Part shown: positions 42,445 to 52,435 of the stretch, in pieces
Layout: every line of letters starts with the position of its first letter
How positions within the stretch are numbered: the first letter of the stretch is position 1
Assembly (NCBI GenBank): GCA_019925095.2
Contig: CM034389.1
Span: 134,001-198,000, forward strand
DNA from: Dendrolimus kikuchii
Taxonomy: Eukaryota > Arthropoda > Insecta > Lepidoptera > Lasiocampidae
DNA: 64,000 nucleotides
Direction: 5' to 3'
Translations under genes and position numbers: made by a program
The notes under the pieces: model-generated
What the model was told of the DNA's origin: nothing
The model's database searches: none
The model's input: the letters and a program-made list of their open reading frames with translations, nothing else

Positions 42445-43593
42445 TCATTCTTCTTTATTTATGTCATCATTTGAATCACTTAGGTAGGCAAATTCACAGT
42501 ATTCATCTGTGTCAAAATCTTCTAACCATATAGGAGGTTTTGTTTCTCGTCGTGGACGCTGACTAGAACTTTCTATAATAGGATTTTGTTGTATAGCATC
42601 TGTTGTCATTTGAGGATCCATAATTTCTATTTCAGGTGCGTCAATTTCATCCTCATATTCACTGAATGACTTAATTTCATCAGTCTGACTATCATCATCC
42701 TGAAAATGCTGAAAAGAAGAAAGCTGAAAAGGTAAATTATTATTATTATTTTCTTTGTTTTTCTTTGTATAAAATTCACTTTCTTTTATTTCAGATATAG
42801 AGTCTTCGTGTTCCCATGTTTCATCAATTTTGTTCTCATTTTTGTTGTGATAATACATTTTATCATCAATAACTTTCACATCTCTACTTGTTTTTATAAT
42901 TTCTTTATGCGGTAAGTAAACCCTGTATGCTTTACTATGTAGTGAATATCCCATAAAAACACCTTCAATTGCTTTTGCTTGGAATTTTCCATGCCTTTTA
43001 TTTTTATTTAAAATAAATGTTTTTGAACCAAAAACATGTAAATGCTTTACAGATGGTTTTCGACCGACCCATTTCATATATGGAGTTTCTCCTCCTAGCG
43101 CTTTGGCTGGACATCTATTTATCAAGTAGTTTGCAGTGTGAATGGCTTCAGCCCATAGTTTTTCTGGTACATTTGATTCTATCATCATACACCTCGCTTT
43201 TTCTGTTAATGTTCTATTTTTTCTTTCAGCAAGACCATTTTGCTGAGGCGTGTATGGCGCTGTAAGTCTTCTTTGAATACCAAATTTCTTCAGGTAAGTA
43301 TCAAAATTTTTATTTACATATTCTTTACCATTGTCTGTTTGTAGACATTTTATCTTTTTATTTGTGATGTTTTCTACTTCATTTTTAAATTCTTTAAATT
43401 TTTCTAGAGCCTCTGATTTATTTTTCATACAGTATAAGAAGCAGTATTTGCTGAAGTCATCTACAAATGTTATAAAGTAACGGGAACCTGCCATTGTCTC
43501 TTCTTTCATAGGACCACAAATGTCACTATGAACTATTTCTAAGAAATCAGATGTTCTATCTTTACAACCTTCTGGGAAAGGTAAACGGCTCAT
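42445..43593 (-). CDS. copia integrase region
   Basis: A 382-codon frame from the first ATG. The open stretch itself extends upstream to about 43670 and includes the second zinc pair NCETCIKG. Catalytic D,D,E residues appear in HSDICGPM, LQTDNGKEY and NGLAERKNRTLTEKARCMM. A C-terminal region rich in Asp, Glu and Asn follows, then RPRRETKPPIWLEDFD. The frame ends at TGA 42447-42445, and the same frame reopens at once into reverse transcriptase, so this stop looks like a point nonsense change. Confidence 0.93.
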   Translation of the reverse strand: MSRLPFPEGCKDRTSDFLEIVHSDICGPMKEETMAGSRYFITFVDDFSKYCFLYCMKNKSEALEKFKEFKNEVENITNKKIKCLQTDNGKEYVNKNFDTYLKKFGIQRRLTAPYTPQQNGLAERKNRTLTEKARCMMIESNVPEKLWAEAIHTANYLINRCPAKALGGETPYMKWVGRKPSVKHLHVFGSKTFILNKNKRHGKFQAKAIEGVFMGYSLHSKAYRVYLPHKEIIKTSRDVKVIDDKMYYHNKNENKIDETWEHEDSISEIKESEFYTKKNKENNNNNLPFQLSSFQHFQDDDSQTDEIKSFSEYEDEIDAPEIEIMDPQMTTDAIQQNPIIESSSQRPRRETKPPIWLEDFDTDEYCEFAYLSDSNDDINKEE

Positions 43594-43658
43594 TTTACCT
43601 TTTATACATGTTTCACAATTTTGTAGGTTATCATTTTTATTAAAGTTTAATCCGTTTG

Positions 43659-44861
43659 CTAAATCATTTTCATCATACTTTTTAAATCATGTTCATTTAA
43701 ATGTGCTAATTTTTTGTGCCATTGCATAATCTCAGATTGCTGAGTGAGATTTGCCTTTTCATTTTTAGTGTTTAATTTTATATAATATAAACCATTCTTT
43801 TTTTCTGCTTGAAACACTGTTTTTCTATTTTTATCTTTAACATAAGCTTTATTTTTTGTAAATAGCACAGTATGATTATTTTCAGTTATGCGTGAAACTG
43901 ACATTAAATTTGTAGATAGCTCCGGAACATATAAAACATTATTTAGTATTAAACTTTCTGATTTTATTTTTATTTGTCCTGTTCCTTTTATTTCTGCTGT
44001 GTGTTGATTTGAAGCTAATTTTAGTAAACCATTTTGACTTTCAATATTATCAAATTTTTCCTTTGAATTACTTATATGTGATGTGCACCCACTATCAAGA
44101 CACCATAAATTTGATTCATTTTGATTAATTGTACTGAGACAGACATTATAACCTTTAGGTTTTATGGTAGAAACTTTTTTCTTATTTGACCAACATTTTG
44201 AAGCGATGTGCCCTTTTTTCTGGCATATATTACAATATATAGTTTTCTTCTTTTTGGTGAAAAATGCTTCATTTTCTGTATAATCAGTTGTATGTTCATT
44301 TCGTCTTGCCTCACTTTCTTCAATTATTTTTGTTTTCAATTCCTCGGGTGTTGGGAGCTTGTCCCTACTCTCAATAGCTATTCTGAAGTTTTCAAAGCTG
44401 GTGGGTAGACTATAAAGCAGCATTATGCTTAGTAATTCGTTATTTATAGTTACATCCATATTTTGTAGTTTGTCCACAATGTCGAAGATTGTGGTTAAAT
44501 GTTCTCGAACATCTTGTCTTTCTGACATTCTTTTTAATATTAGCTTCTTAAGTAATGTTGCCTTCCTCGCGGGTCCTTGACTTTCATAAGCATTTTTCAA
44601 CTTATTCCAGATCTCTGATGCAGTATGACAGTTTTTTACTTGACGCAGTTCAGGTGGTGAGATGAGGAGTAACAATTCAGAACGCGCGAGCAGTTCCATT
44701 TCTTGTCGTTTTTGCTTCTCTTTAGGATCGTCATCATTCGGTATATTTTCGCCAGATACATATTTCCACAAGTTGTTTTTGATTAACACGGCTTGTGCTT
44801 GAATGCACCAAGTATCGTAATTGGTTTTGTTCAAAGATTCAATATGAAATTGTGCCGACAT
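43659..44861 (-). CDS. copia gag-protease region
   Basis: A 400-codon frame begins at ATG 44861 and stops at TAG 43661-43659. In order it encodes the capsid-like region (NYDTWCIQAQAVLIKNNLWK), the nucleocapsid zinc knuckle CNICQKKGHIASKC (about residue 215) and the aspartic protease active site LDSGCTSHIS (about residue 255). It then shows the start of the GAG-pre-integrase domain (MQWHKKLAHLNEHDLKSM). In an intact copia the frame would continue into integrase. Here the downstream domain is in another frame, so a frameshift lies just before the stop, between about 43683 and 43661. Confidence 0.93.
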   Translation of the reverse strand: MSAQFHIESLNKTNYDTWCIQAQAVLIKNNLWKYVSGENIPNDDDPKEKQKRQEMELLARSELLLLISPPELRQVKNCHTASEIWNKLKNAYESQGPARKATLLKKLILKRMSERQDVREHLTTIFDIVDKLQNMDVTINNELLSIMLLYSLPTSFENFRIAIESRDKLPTPEELKTKIIEESEARRNEHTTDYTENEAFFTKKKKTIYCNICQKKGHIASKCWSNKKKVSTIKPKGYNVCLSTINQNESNLWCLDSGCTSHISNSKEKFDNIESQNGLLKLASNQHTAEIKGTGQIKIKSESLILNNVLYVPELSTNLMSVSRITENNHTVLFTKNKAYVKDKNRKTVFQAEKKNGLYYIKLNTKNEKANLTQQSEIMQWHKKLAHLNEHDLKSMMKMI

Positions 44862-44915
44862 TTTGAGACGTGTCCGGTTTCATATTTTTAAGAAATATTA
44901 GTTTATTTTTATTTA

Positions 44916-44930
44916 ACCCGGTTGCTACCA
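44916..44930 (-). other. copia primer-binding site (candidate)
   Basis: Two bases after the 5' LTR the minus strand reads TGGTAGCAACCGGGT. The first eight bases match the complement of an initiator methionine tRNA 3' end, the usual primer for copia relatives. The rest does not, so the primer tRNA is uncertain. Confidence 0.45.
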
Positions 44931-44932
44931 TT

Positions 44933-45164
44933 TGTTGTGGATCGAGAGGATGTTTTTGACAATAAATTATGGCGATTATTCAAGATAACTTTTATTTCTA
45001 TTATACAATTTACACCACATGAAATTACACAGCACCTTTTTAACAGGCAGAAGAGAGAAGAGAGAGGGGGGACGTAAAACGTCATAAGCCGCTGTCGTCT
45101 CATCGTATGACGGTGACATTTCCTTTGACAGGCAAAGGGTGCTGAAGCCAGGGCCACTCCAACA
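44933..45164 (-). repeat. copia 5' LTR
   Basis: 232 bp, with no difference seen from the 3' LTR. It contains AATAAATTATGG and TTATTTCTATTATAC on the plus strand. It would supply promoter and polyadenylation signals to the element. Confidence 0.95.
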
Positions 45165-45322
45165 TTGTGTATAAAAAATATATTAAATAAAACACAAAAC
45201 ACACACACGCGTATATACTCTTTTGTTTATTGTTCAAGTCAAATGAACAGTGTAGCCTTGGCGACATCTGTGATTATAGAAGTATAGTCTTCGACAACAG
45301 AACCTTAATAATGTTCAAACTC
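45165..45322 (+). repeat. Interspersed repeat R3, right half (copia target)
   Basis: It begins with the duplicated ttgtg and matches 26036-26193, including TCTTTTGTTTATTGTTCAAG. Confidence 0.75.
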
Positions 45323-45445
45323 ATAATTTAAATTTATGTTATATTTTAATAATTTAATTTCTAAAGATATATTATACATTTTATTTAATACAATGCAAGA
45401 AAACTTAACTTATTTGTATTGTATTCTACTCATAGTCCCTCAAGA

Positions 45446-45649
45446 CTATAAGTAGAGTACTGAGCCCAGATCACCATCTTCTATGGGTAAGGTGCCCAGA
45501 AGGCTGGCTACGTTTCCTAGCTGGATCACCATACTGATCCGTTGGCCGAGGTAAGCACCAGCTCTCTGAACACCTGAGGAGTCAATGAGTCGTTTCGATA
45601 AATTTTGGTAGAAGCTGATGGCATCAGGACCCCACGGATTTAATTTAAA
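45446..45649 (-). pseudogene. Transposon-like coding fragment of unknown family
   Basis: The minus strand is open for about 67 codons to a TAG at 45448-45446 and encodes PWGPDAISFYQNLSKRLIDS and AGAYLGQRISMVIQLGNVAS, then LLGTLPIEDGD. The pattern (SKRLID, RAG-YL-QRIS--IQ-GN-AS-LGT-P) has the look of a conserved protein end. I have a sense of having seen it in insect transposon proteins, but I cannot name the family. There is no start codon. Confidence 0.4.
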
Positions 45650-45803
45650 TTAATTAAGGTCGAATTTCGACCACTAGACGACCACTATTAAATATTATAT
45701 ATAATAGAGATTTAACGAATGTAATTTTCATAGTTCACCGACTCAAATGGACATGTCCCATTATTCTGTGTCCTCAGATCCCTTAGCACGCCATCGCACG
45801 ATC

Positions 45804-46030
45804 GTCAGGTGGTAGGGCATTTACCCGACTAGATGGCTACCACCCCTGGTTGAAAGTATGTCGCCATAACAACCTTGAGTTGTGTTCCGGCATTAGTAAC
45901 CAGGTTCCAGTCTCCCTTAAGAGAGCAGCAGCGCATTTGTAGCAACTTTGCTGTTGCAAATGTCCATAGGCGATGGTAACCGCTTTCTATCAAGTGGGTC
46001 GTCTGCTGAACTCCTGCAATAAAAAAAAAA
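45804..46030 (+). mobile_element. Family S short retroposon, short form
   Basis: It begins GTCAGGTGGTAGGGC and ends CTGCAATAAAAAAAAAA. Confidence 0.82.
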
Positions 46031-46262
46031 GCACCGACTGCAGACTAATGACATCTCTGACGCAAATGGTCCGAACGTTCTCCTACCGGTATCTTACCAT
46101 AATCCTCCCGAGCTTCCGTCGTCAAATTGTGACCTGATCTGCCAATAACAACTTGTGGGCCTGATGAAACAAATTATCATGAGTTCTGAGGAGAGGCGAA
46201 GTTCGATGCTAGCCCCCTTTCGTCATGACGTACTAGTTATTGTGTGGCTAAAATAAGTCACA

Positions 46263-46790
46263 GGGATTTTAGCAGGGATGGAAGGTACACCGCTGATATA
46301 GAAAGAAGAGTGAATTTTAGGAAAAGTGTGAATGGAGCGTTAGGTAAGCTTCTAGGCGCTAAGAACCTCAGCCAGAAGGCACAGCTCGCCGTACACAACG
46401 CGGTGCTGGTACCTACGCTTATGGAAGCGAGAGTTGGGTATGGAAGAGAGAGCATGAAAGTAGAGTAAACGCGGTCGAGATGCGAGCACGAAGTAAGAAA
46501 GAGAGTTGGTCTGAAAGAGAGTGTCGGGGTGAAGGTAAGGAAAGGAATGCTCCGGTGGTTCGGGCATGTGGAAAGAATGCATGATGAAAGAATGACTAAA
46601 CAGATATACAATGCAATAGTGGATGGATGCAGAAGTCGTGGAAGGCCACGACACACCTTCCATGATCAAAATGATCGTATACTAGCAGAAAGCGATGTCG
46701 GCAGCCTTAAGAACAGACGAGCGTGCATGACAAGAGCTGTGAATCTCAAAGAAGCAAGTGAGGTGTGTGAAGTTATGTATGTCTGTATGT
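46263..46790 (+). mobile_element. RTE family A, long copy with internal deletions
   Basis: It starts at FSRDGRYTADIERRVNFRKS and carries several small deletions before a TATG tail with one TCTG variant. Both flanks show only a decayed duplication. Confidence 0.82.
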
Positions 46791-46795
46791 ATGTA

Positions 46796-47412
46796 AACTA
46801 AGCCATACGAGCCACGTATGGACCTAATCCTGGTATGGAAATTTGACCCCGAAGGTACACAATACATAGCGGTTGTTGTAAACAAAATAGGTTTAGAGGT
46901 GGCATTGTATACGTGCGACCTAAAATAATTGTAGGTATTTTGCTCTTAATTCCCTTTGGAAAAGGGTATTTGGATGAATTGGCCTCGAACGTGTCGTTCA
47001 GTTAAGTTTGTTGTCAGTTGTTTGGCGGAATTAGTTTCGGTTTTATATTTAGAGGGAGCACCGTGGGGCCATTGGGGCCATCGGGGGCCACGAGGGCGTC
47101 AAACTTATCGGCGACCTGGGGCGTAATTAAATGCCTTCTTCTAATCAGGAGGCCGCTTTGCCCTTCCTTTTATCTATTCTTTGCTCGGCGGACAATTATT
47201 AACCCCCATGCTACTTGATGGGTGAAGTGGGTCGTTTTTGGCGGCTGATTCGTATTAATTGTAAATATTCCCACTTTTGGGATATATATCAGAATTCATA
47301 ATAATGGGTTAATTTCGAAGGCAAACATATAAGTGTCTGAAAAAATTGTTACGTTTATAAACTAGTAAATGATGTGATGATGCTTAAAATATAAGTAACA
47401 TAATATTATGTA
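46796..47412. other. Unassigned, with a GC-rich patch
   Basis: Positions 46980-47230 are more complex than their surroundings and contain GTGGGGCCATTGGGGCCATC. No coding domain was found. It lies in intron 1 of the Dscam-like gene. Confidence 0.3.
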
Positions 47413-48165
47413 CTAGCTGTGCCCGCGACGTCGTCCGCGTGGAATTAGCTTTCAAAACCCTCCGATTTTGAAACATTCTTCATAGGTGCGCTGCTCCTAT
47501 TGGTCTTAGCGTGATGATATATAGCCTATAGCCTTCCTTGATAAATGGGCTATCCAACACTGAAAGAATTTTTCAAATCGGACCAGTAGTTCCTGAGATT
47601 AGCGCGTAGTATATTTGGCTACAACACTAATACTTACATTTTAAATATCGCGATATCTTTTGAATGAAACGTCCGAATTGAATAGTTCAAAAAGTTCTAG
47701 AAAGGTATTGAATTCGTCTTGAATATGGAGTAATTTATTTTGATAAGGATTAATACCAAGGTACAAAATAAAGAGTTTTTGAAGCGACGGCATTTTAATT
47801 ATTTAAAAAAATAAAAGAAAACACTTATTGTGAGATAACTACAATAGTTAGACATATGGTTACGCGATATTTTTTATAGACAATTATATGTTCTGCAAAG
47901 TGGTAGTACATTGTTTCGTTCTATAATCAATAGTTTTCGCAGCGCACGCCGTGTAAGGATTTTTTTCGGTTTTTTTACACCTTGGGTTACATTATTGGAC
48001 TTTTAGTAAGGATCCCTAATTTTTTTGAAAATTTAATATAGCCTATAGCCTTCCTCGATAAATGTACTATTCAACACTGAAAGAATTTTTCAAATCGGAC
48101 CAGCGGTTCCTGAGATTAGCGCTTTTAAAGAAACAAACTCTTCAGCTTTATAATATTAGTATAGA
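47413..48165 (-). mobile_element. Helitron-like element, family H1, long copy (753 bp)
   Basis: On the minus strand it starts TCTATACTAATATTATAAAG and ends GGGCACAGCTAG, between A and T. It matches 12108-12825 along its length. Confidence 0.6.
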
Positions 48166-48218
48166 TTTATTTTATGATCAGAGATTATGAATAAGCATGA
48201 ATAAATAATAGATATAGC

Positions 48219-48360
48219 ATACATACATACATACATAACTTCACGCCAGTTCCCTTGCGGGGTAGGCACGAACAACAGAGCGCCATTTAGGCCCATTCTT
48301 ACACACCTCACTTGCTTCTTTGACATTCATAACTCTTGTCATGCACACTCGTCTGTTCTT
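48219..48360 (-). mobile_element. RTE family A, very short copy
   Basis: The last 142 bases are present. A perfect 12-bp duplication (aatagatatagc) lies at 48207-48218 and 48361-48372. Confidence 0.88.
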
Positions 48361-48372
48361 AATAGATATAGC

Positions 48373-48652
48373 GTAGATCAAAATATGCTATTGCAAGGCA
48401 GCACTTATCAAACGTCAAAAACCAAATGCCAAAAGAGTGACCTTGAACTTGAACTACTTTTGTTTATGCGAGAATTACATTTCAATACGAGTTTTATTAC
48501 AAAGTCTTCTAATAGAAATGTATACACGAATAATGGAGTTGGAAAGCCGAGAATATAAAAATATGCACAACTGATCGTGGTTAGTGTATCCACTACAGTC
48601 CAAACCGCAGGCAGGTAGTGAATAATAACAAAACAGATTGATAGATTCGCCA
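48373..48652. other. No recognisable feature
   Basis: AT-rich sequence before the R1-like LINE. Confidence 0.4.
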
Positions 48653-48669
48653 GGTGGTAGGGCATTTCG

Positions 48670-48965
48670 TCCGCCTACCGGCCCATTGTGTTGCTGGACG
48701 AGGTCGGAAAGCTCTTTGAGCGTATCATCGTAGACCGCCTCGTCCAGCACCTATCGACGACGGGGCCGGATCTGGCGGACAACCAGTTCGGTTTCCGCAC
48801 GGGGCGCTCCACAATCGACGCGGTCATGCGCCTAAGAGGCCTGGCGGAGGACGCAATCTCCCAGGGCGAGGTCCTGTTGGCGGTGTCCTTAGACATCGCC
48901 AATGCCTTCAACTCCTTGCCCTGGCCGTGCATCATGGAGGCACTCGAGGACCCATCGGCAGGCGT
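48670..48965 (+). pseudogene. R1-like LINE ORF2, reverse transcriptase fingers and palm start
   Basis: This open frame encodes RPIVLLDEVGKLFERIIVDR, then DNQFGFRTGRSTIDAVMRLR and LAVSLDIANAFNSLPW. These are RT motifs 1-3, including the first catalytic Asp in LDIANAF. The frame then breaks at about 48970, where sequence that should hold the Y-A-D-D motif is missing. The family is R1-clade by the style of these motifs and by the 3' part. Confidence 0.8.
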
Positions 48966-48982
48966 GCCTTCGAGGCACGGCT

Positions 48983-50074
48983 GGGGTGTCGTCTATCGTA
49001 GGCAGGATCCGGCGTCTTGGACTGGAGGTGGCGTTGCAGAAGACCGAGGCCGTGATGTTTCACGGTCCTCGTAATCGTCCACCTCCAGACACCGGAATCA
49101 TAGTAGGAGGCATCCGCATCGGCATCGGGGGGACCATGAAATACCTAGGATTGGTCCTCGATAGCCGGTGGGATTTTTCGGCACATTTTCGGCAGCTGCT
49201 CCCCAGACTCAAGGGGGCAGCGGGTGCGCTGTCGCGCTTGCTCCCCAACATCGGGGGGCCGAACGCCACGTGCCGAAAACTCTTCGAAGGCGTACGGTCG
49301 ATGGCCCTCTACGGGGCCCCTGTATGGGCGGACCGACTGACGGCCCGAAACGCTGCGCTGCTTCGCCAGGCGCAGCGTGTATTGGCCGTCAGGGCAATAA
49401 GAGGATACCGTACGGTGTCCTTCGAAGCGGCCTCGCTACTCGCCGGATCCCTCCCATGGGACCTGGAAGCCAGGGTCCTGGCGTCACTATATACGTGGCG
49501 CAAAGAGGCCCTGGCCAGGGGCTCCAGACCCGCGCCTCGCGAGATCGAGGTGTGCCGGTCGGAGCTCCGCCAGGTAGCCGTAGGAGTCTGGGAGGAACGC
49601 CTTAGACACCCCAGCGCGGGCCCCGCTACCATCGAGGCGGTGAGGCCCGTCCTGCAAGATTGGATAGGACGTCGTCACGGCACCCTGACGTTCAGGCTGA
49701 CACAGGTCCTCACGGGGCACGGTTGCTTCGGGAGGTACCTGTGTCGCCTCGGCCGCGAGCCCACGTCAGGGTGCCACCATTGTGACACGGGCGACGAGGA
49801 CACGGCGCTGCACACACTCCAGGAGTGTCCAGCCTGGACCGAGCAGCGCCGGGAACTCATCGCCCACACCGGATCTGACACCTCGCTCCCGGCCGTGGTA
49901 CGCACCATGGTCGGGAGCCGCACCGGATGGGATGCCGTCTCCTCCTTCTGCGAGCACGTTATGTTGGCGAAGGAGGAGGCGGAGCGGGAGCGTGAGCGTA
50001 CATCCTTGCTCCGCTCCCGCCAAAGGAGGACGCGCCGACGCCGGAGGGCGGACTTTGATCTTCGGCCACCGTAA
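48983..50074 (+). pseudogene. R1-like LINE ORF2, post-RT region and C-terminus
   Basis: In a different frame from the preceding piece it encodes GLEVALQKTEAVMFHGPRNR, then KYLGLVLDSRWDFSAHF, ALYGAPVWADRL and a C-terminal zinc motif CHHCDTGDEDTALHTLQEC. It closes with SLPAVVRTMVGSRTGWDAV, an arginine-rich tail and DFDLRPP before TAA 50072-50074. The frame is open for about 364 codons, far longer than expected for old debris of this GC content. Confidence 0.85.
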
Positions 50075-50480
50075 GCGGGCGGCGCGGGTGGGGCCCCTTG
50101 GGGTATAGGGGTTCTCACTCACCCGCACATGCCGTCGAGATGAGAGCGCGAGTGTTCCGCGCGCGCTTATCTCTCCTCCCGTGGGGCGCGTTACAAACCG
50201 CCCCACGCCGGATTTGACCATGACGTCGCCGGGGGGGTAGTCCCCCGGCATTTGAAGAGGCCCAGTGAGGGGGGCCCACGCCTGCCAGGGCATGCGGAGA
50301 CGGGAAGCCCAATTCCCCGTAGCCCTGGCATAAGGCGCAGGACGGAACACCCAGGGGTTTTAGTGGGTATCCCTAACTGGGGAGTGGCAATAGCGTGGCA
50401 CCGGTTCTGACCGGGCACGCTAGTGCCACCCCCGATCTGGCGAATCCCACACACTCACACAGGTCGCGAACATCCCCCCC

Positions 50481-50995
50481 TGGATCGCAGTTGAAACCGA
50501 TAAACATGCAGCTCAGACGTTGGCATTCTAAAACTGGTCAGGTTTAATTCAAAACACAAGGCATTTAAGAACTTATAATGAAATTTCATTAAGTCGGTTT
50601 ATGATGTTTTCGACTCGACGACCGGCCCTAAAGACAAAGAGCTATTGACAATGGTGACTCAGCGCGAGCAAATGACAATGAAAAATTCAGATAATCATAA
50701 AAAGTTTCACAGATAATTATAAGTGTTCACGAAGAGAAAATATTATTTCGTTGGCGAATACGGCATTACAACACTATCATATTTTCATGGAGAGGACGAT
50801 AGAACTATATCCCAGCTGATTTCAAAACCATTGTCAGCCGACGAGAGAGCGTATACGAGAGGCGAGTGCCGGCCATTACGCGGAACCGGCCCCCGAAACC
50901 TTATTGTTACGATCCGCGAACAATGCTTTTATACTTTTGTAGAATTTCCAAATCAAGTTAAAATTGTAACATTAATCATACATATAATATACTGA
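50481..50995. other. Unassigned
   Basis: Mixed composition, with a GC-richer patch at 50840-50930. No element was recognised. Confidence 0.35.
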
Positions 50996-51112
50996 CATCA
51001 CCTTCTGCTAGTACACGATCAATTTGATCATGGAAGGTGTGTCGTGGCCTTCCACGACTTCTGCATCCATCCACTTTTGCATTGTATATCTGTTTAGTCA
51101 TTCTTTCATCTA
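50996..51112 (-). mobile_element. RTE family A, internal fragment without tail
   Basis: It covers only the segment from MTKQIYNAKVDGCRSRGRPR to about LAEGDV. The 3' end and tail are missing, unlike every other copy, so it is a later breakage product. Confidence 0.75.
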
Positions 51113-51134
51113 AGTGTAAAGTAATGACTGAATT

Positions 51135-51725
51135 TTACTAGAAAGGAGCGTTCACGTAGATAACCAAACAAGCACAAGTCTCCAACAAATTATTGCACTC
51201 GATGGCATTGCGCACAAGAAAAGTGCTGGCAAAACTTTTACTCCTTAGTAGTGATGAGTAGTACACGTGTGAGGCAGAACATTTATCCCGTACAAAATAG
51301 ATTAGTACTGATACGACTCAAAATTTAAAATTGTACTACTTCAAAAATGTCCCGCTAATACTCACGCGCCAAATGTAAGTAAAGAGGAAGGACGGAACGA
51401 GAACAGCAGTACAATAACGCCTTCACGGATATTCACATGACAAAGAGGGACAACATGACATGTACGACTGCTAGTAAAATGAGGTGATTGAGGCTGATCC
51501 CATCCGATTCTTAACGAACATTTCCGAACTAGAAGTTTCGTACGGGACAAGTAAGGGAATGACGCTCACCGTCTCACCGGCCTCATCGCGTCAAATGTAC
51601 TGCCGCGGTACAAACCATACAAATCTGCTCGCCTCATTTGAAGTGGTACATTGTACTGATTCAGTACAAAATGTCCTGCTACTCTTACAAACTCATTTTA
51701 AAATCATGTCCTACCCAACTGTAGA
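51135..51725 (+). repeat. Large interspersed repeat, copy without retroposon
   Basis: It matches 56715-57417 in opposite orientation, with landmarks GAACATTTATCCCGTAC and TTTGTACTGAATCAGTACAA-like sequence. It lacks the family S insertion of the other copy and so shows the empty site near 51550. Confidence 0.75.
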
Positions 51726-51837
51726 CCTAAGTTGCACTATTAACCAAAACACACTCACTTGTTGCACTGTTTTATTGAACTAAATAATCAGTAAAATACA
51801 AAAAGCTTAACATGAAAAGTGTGATATTTTCTTAAGT

Positions 51838-52060
51838 TTTCGCGACTTGTATACATAATAAAACTACGTTTTAACGGTTTTAAGCGCGGTAATTTTATTT
51901 GATTTTGGTTTTTCCGACGTTTCGGCCACTTTTCAGTGGCCGTGATCACGGAAGACGAAGATGTCAAGTGTCAACGAGTATTGTTGTTACTAAATCAAAT
52001 CAAATAAAATTACCGCGCTTAAAACCGTTAAAACGTAGTGTTTTTATTATGAAAAGTGTG
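51838..52060. mobile_element. Foldback element, family F
   Basis: It has inverted arms with CGTTTTAACGGTTTTAAGCG on the left and CGCTTAAAACCGTTAAAACG on the right. The loop contains GTGGCCGTGATCACGG. There is no protein. Confidence 0.7.
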
Positions 52061-52227
52061 GGAAACAGTAGCATATATAATTATTGGTCAGCGCCATCTA
52101 GTTCTACATGTATTACCTAGTGCCATCTGCTACAAGCTATATTTAGATTTGGTGTAATAATCCAAGACAGTTCTTTTTTTTAAATCAGCCAATCCGATTC
52201 CTGGCAAGGGTAATTGATTTTTCATAA

Positions 52228-52435
52228 TCTTAATATATATAAATTACGTGTCACGTTGTTTGTCCACGATGGACTCCTAAACTACTTGACCGATTTTAAT
52301 CAAATTTTCACACCGTGTGCAGTTTGATCCAACTTGAAAGATAGGATAGCTTAAATTTGGATCCGGTAGGTGGCGCTGCAATCGGGTTCTAAATTTTATT
52401 TTTCAGGGCAGAACAACGTCTGCCGGGACAGCTAG
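52228..52435 (+). mobile_element. Helitron-like element, family H2 (208 bp)
   Basis: It starts TCTTAATATATATAAATTAC and ends GGGACAGCTAG, between A and T. Confidence 0.55.

Larger units (their letters stand above)
40622..45164 (-). mobile_element. Ty1/copia LTR retrotransposon, complete with two coding lesions
   Basis: The element runs right to left: 5' LTR 45164-44933, primer site, gag-protease, integrase, reverse transcriptase-RNase H, then 3' LTR 40853-40622. The LTRs are 232 bp each and read as identical, start TGTTGGAG and end CACAACA in element orientation. A 5-bp duplication (ttgtg) lies at 40617-40621 and 45165-45169. The order integrase before RT places it in copia, not Gypsy. It sits in intron 1 of the Dscam-like gene in the same orientation as that gene and splits an R3 repeat. 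Confidence 0.95.
48653..50480 (+). mobile_element. R1-like LINE, truncated and internally deleted, with a family S 5' junction
   Basis: It begins with GCCAGGTGGTAGGGCATTT, the start of family S short-form retroposons, then passes at about 48670 into LINE ORF2. The 3' untranslated region (50075-50480) matches 3705-4162 but stops short of that copy's terminal section and A-run. It is dead: the 5' half and part of the RT domain are gone. Confidence 0.8.
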
